Assembly: GCF_036588685.1 (NCBI RefSeq)
Contig: NC_086381.1
Span: 54,559,431 to 54,623,430, forward strand
DNA: 64,000 nt
Direction: 5' to 3'
DNA from: Mytilus trossulus
Lineage: Eukaryota > Mollusca > Bivalvia > Mytilida > Mytilidae
In this document: positions 61,807-64,000 of the stretch, one piece after another
Layout of the letters: each line of letters begins with the position of its first letter
Position numbering within the stretch: the stretch's first letter is position 1
Notes under the pieces: generated by a model
Told to the model about the DNA's origin: nothing
What the model saw: only the letters and a program-made list of their open reading frames with translations
The model's database searches: none
Made by a program: the position numbers and the translations under genes

Positions 61807-62843
61807 ATACTCTTGCATTAGCAGAAAAATATCCCTTTGAGAAGGTTCTTTCTAAATTTTGTAAAGCAGTATTAGGACTGAAAAAGACAGCCACTAACAT
61901 AGTTGCTAGATCAGAATTAGGTAGATTTACTTTGGACTCCTATATAAAAACTCAAACACTGATGTATTTTTATAGAATAAATTGTAATGATATTAACCCC
62001 CTGGTTAAAGAATCTCTACAAACAAATATAAATTTACAGTCAGAAGGAATTTATTCTTGGTACTCATTTGCAGATAAATGTTTTGAAGAAATCAAAATAA
62101 ACCCAGAAAATTACTCTAATAATAATGTATCTTTTAAACAATCCAAAAAATGTTAAAATATAATATAAAACAGTGTGTTTCAGAGGAATATGAAAAAAAT
62201 ACTTTAAATAAACTTTCAAAAATATATTCCTCATACAAACTTTGTCTTTATGGGAAATTAAAATAATTGTCAGTCTGAGGAATATTTAAATTGCAATAAT
62301 TTTATACATAGGCAGTTACACTCAAATTTTAGACTTAGCGATCATTCCCTAGGCATTGAATTAGGAAGGTACAGAAACATTTCAAGAGCACAAAGATTAT
62401 GTAAAAAATGTGAAGTCGATCCTAGATGATGAATTTCATTTCTTTTTGTACTGTGACATTAACATATATTTGCGTTCTAATCTTTTTGCTTATCTAAAAG
62501 ACTATGTACCATTATTTCAAATTCTTGATGCATTCAATTAACTTAAACACATTCTAAGCCCCATCCCTGAACATTTTTGTCATATTAGAGTCTTCATTAA
62601 ATAGTCTTTAGAACTGAGGGAGTCAGACCTGTGTCAGGCAAGGTTATGATGGTGTTTTTTACATACATTTATAATTGAACTCTTACGTTCTAATATTCTA
62701 TATATTGTATTGCATTATATTGTATTTCATTGTATTAAATTGTATTTCATTGTATTGCATTGTATTGTATAAAATTGTTGTTTGATTGTATTGCTTGACC
62801 CTCATGGGTGTAATTTTGCAATAAAGATTTTATAATGCTATAA
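61807..62843 (+). pseudogene. Degenerate LINE 3' portion with TATTG-type tail
   Basis: Translates in pieces: ILALAEKYPFEKVLSKFCKA, then LGLKKTATNIVARSELGRF, and YSWYSFADKCFEEI, then a stop at 62156. Later FRLSDHSLGIELGRYRN is followed by CKKC and, after a frameshift at about 62416, DDEFHFFLYC. This is the same CxxC...H...C zinc region as in the LINE at 8936, but a different family. The tail is an irregular array of TGTAT/TTGCAT units (62700-62780), then AATAAAGATTTTATAA. Confidence 0.7.
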
Positions 62844-63519
62844 CACAAACTGGATATGCATATTCATTGGAGAGGTTAGTATGACTAGTTTTTGTATACT
62901 ATTTGTTTGTACTGTCCAGCTTTGTACTACTAGTACATAGTCCTTTTTGAAACGGTGACATACAATGTACCATGAGTTATCTTGCGTTCTGAATAATTCT
63001 TGACAAATCTTTAAATATGAATAAATAATAAATTAAGTTAAAAAAAATATGAGTTAATTATTTGATATTTACACCTAATTTTTTCAATGATACAAAAAGC
63101 GATAAACACGAAAGAAAGTTAAAATGTCAATACCACCCAACATTTAAAAACCAAAAACCAAAAACACACATCTTATCTTAGTATTTATTTTCTTTAAAAC
63201 CACACAAATGACGATGACGCTGGACGGCTTCTAAACGTCTATCGGCAAATGCAGGACAAGATCATGTAAATTTACCCTGCTTTATACTAAACCGTCACGC
63301 TGAGTTGGAGTTTTAACGTGATAAATTTACATTGTAGTGTACACATAGTAACAGTCAGCTGGAAGACATGTCACCGTACGAGGACACATTACTGTGACAC
63401 CGAACCGACTTGTCTTTGCTATTTCTCCTGATATTGCGTACGTAGCGGAGGTGCAATACATACTAATTTTGAAGTATTTGTTTTGGCCCGATTTTTTTTT
63501 ATTTTTGTGTGCGTCATTG
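62844..63519. other. Non-coding
   Basis: AT-rich; nothing recognisable. Confidence 0.45.
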
Positions 63520-63605
63520 ATGAATCTTATATGTAGACGAAACGCTCGCCTGGCGTCTAGCGTACTCAAGTATAATCCTGATACCTTTGATAAATACATG
63601 TATTA
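63520..63605 (-). repeat. R4-type fragment, opposite strand
   Basis: TGTAGACGAAACGCTCGCCT, then GGCGTCTAGCGTACTC and AATCCTGATACCTTTG, the complement of an R4-like core. Between here and 64000 I see no gene. Confidence 0.55.
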
Positions 63606-64000
63606 GTAAGGTTAAAGTCCACGACCTCCAGTATCCGCGTCGAACAAACTACCACGAGACCATCATTGAAAATCGGAATCTTTTGGGGTTTTCACTAGTA
63701 TTTGATTTTTTTAAAATTTAAATGCAACACTTTTCAAGACAAACGTTCCCTATTCACACAAACACCTTAAAAATCAAATCATATTTTCTTCTGAAATGAA
63801 ATACACCCGGTTTTTATTACATACGACTTGAAATAAGTTACATGTATTTAAATTTCTATTAATGATGAGTACTAGCATAAAGAATTTATTTTGCGATAGA
63901 ATAATTACAACCTGTGAATCAGTAAAACGCCTGGTATTTATAAGCTCACACATTGTATATATAGAAAATAAGATAATCTAAAAATATTTGCCAAGTGGGT

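Overview
This is AT-rich, gene-poor animal DNA. The genes have introns, and the flanks are packed with dispersed repeats, fold-back elements and dead retroelements. The gene families (a C1q-domain protein with a coiled-coil stalk, and a 'short-chain collagen C4-like' secreted protein), together with several dispersed repeats I recognise from mussel DNA, point to a bivalve mollusc, most likely a mytilid. That is a judgement from pattern recognition, not from a database search. Most short reading frames in the window are chance.

I see four credible protein-coding loci. (1) 1410-1640 (-) encodes a 76-residue secreted peptide with a mirror-symmetric cysteine pattern and a dibasic tail; a TATA box and 5'UTR exon may lie near 3.3 kb. 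(2) 13665-16669 (+) is a four-exon short-chain-collagen-C4-like secreted protein with all introns in phase 1. (3) 33041-34574 (+) is a two-exon C1q-domain gene with signal peptide, coiled coil and C1q domain. It has a broken tandem paralogue at 36231-37487, whose missing 3' end lies 6 kb further on at 43655-43800. (4) 51316-55530 (-) is a gene I assembled from three phase-compatible exons. It encodes a small eight-cysteine secreted or surface protein whose hydrophobic C-terminus, if not spliced off, is read from an antisense dispersed repeat.

Layout. 0-5 kb: peptide gene and repeats. 5.15-6.64 kb: Ginger-like DNA transposon remnant. 8.8-11.6 kb: LINE with a long reverse transcriptase frame. 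11.9-12.4 kb: two fold-back elements. 13.1-16.7 kb: collagen C4-like gene. 19.0-22.2 kb: non-coding 1.6-kb tandem duplication. 22.9-24.8 kb: two degenerate reverse transcriptase fragments. 25.35-26.69 kb: DNA element with long terminal inverted repeats. 30.8-44.4 kb: two-unit C1q tandem array, the second unit interrupted by 6.2 kb. 37.6-42.9 and 46.3-51.8 kb: a 5.3-5.5 kb segmental duplication (blocks A and B). 44.6-45.6 kb: 161-bp tandem repeat. 51.3-55.5 kb: the eight-cysteine gene, which runs into block B. 56-64 kb: mostly non-coding, with LINE 3' ends.

The dispersed repeats are labelled here by a short core: R1 (core GGTATGATTGCCAATGAG), R2 (ends near CGGAAGGGTAA), R3 (starts near TTGAGAATGGAAATTGGG) and R4 (core GCGCCAGACGTGCGTG). 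The genes do not form a pathway. Several look like secreted or surface proteins of the kind expanded in bivalve immunity and extracellular matrix. The most informative history is the 34-55 kb region: C1q tandem duplication, then capture of a copy of the neighbouring gene's 3' exon inside the second C1q copy.
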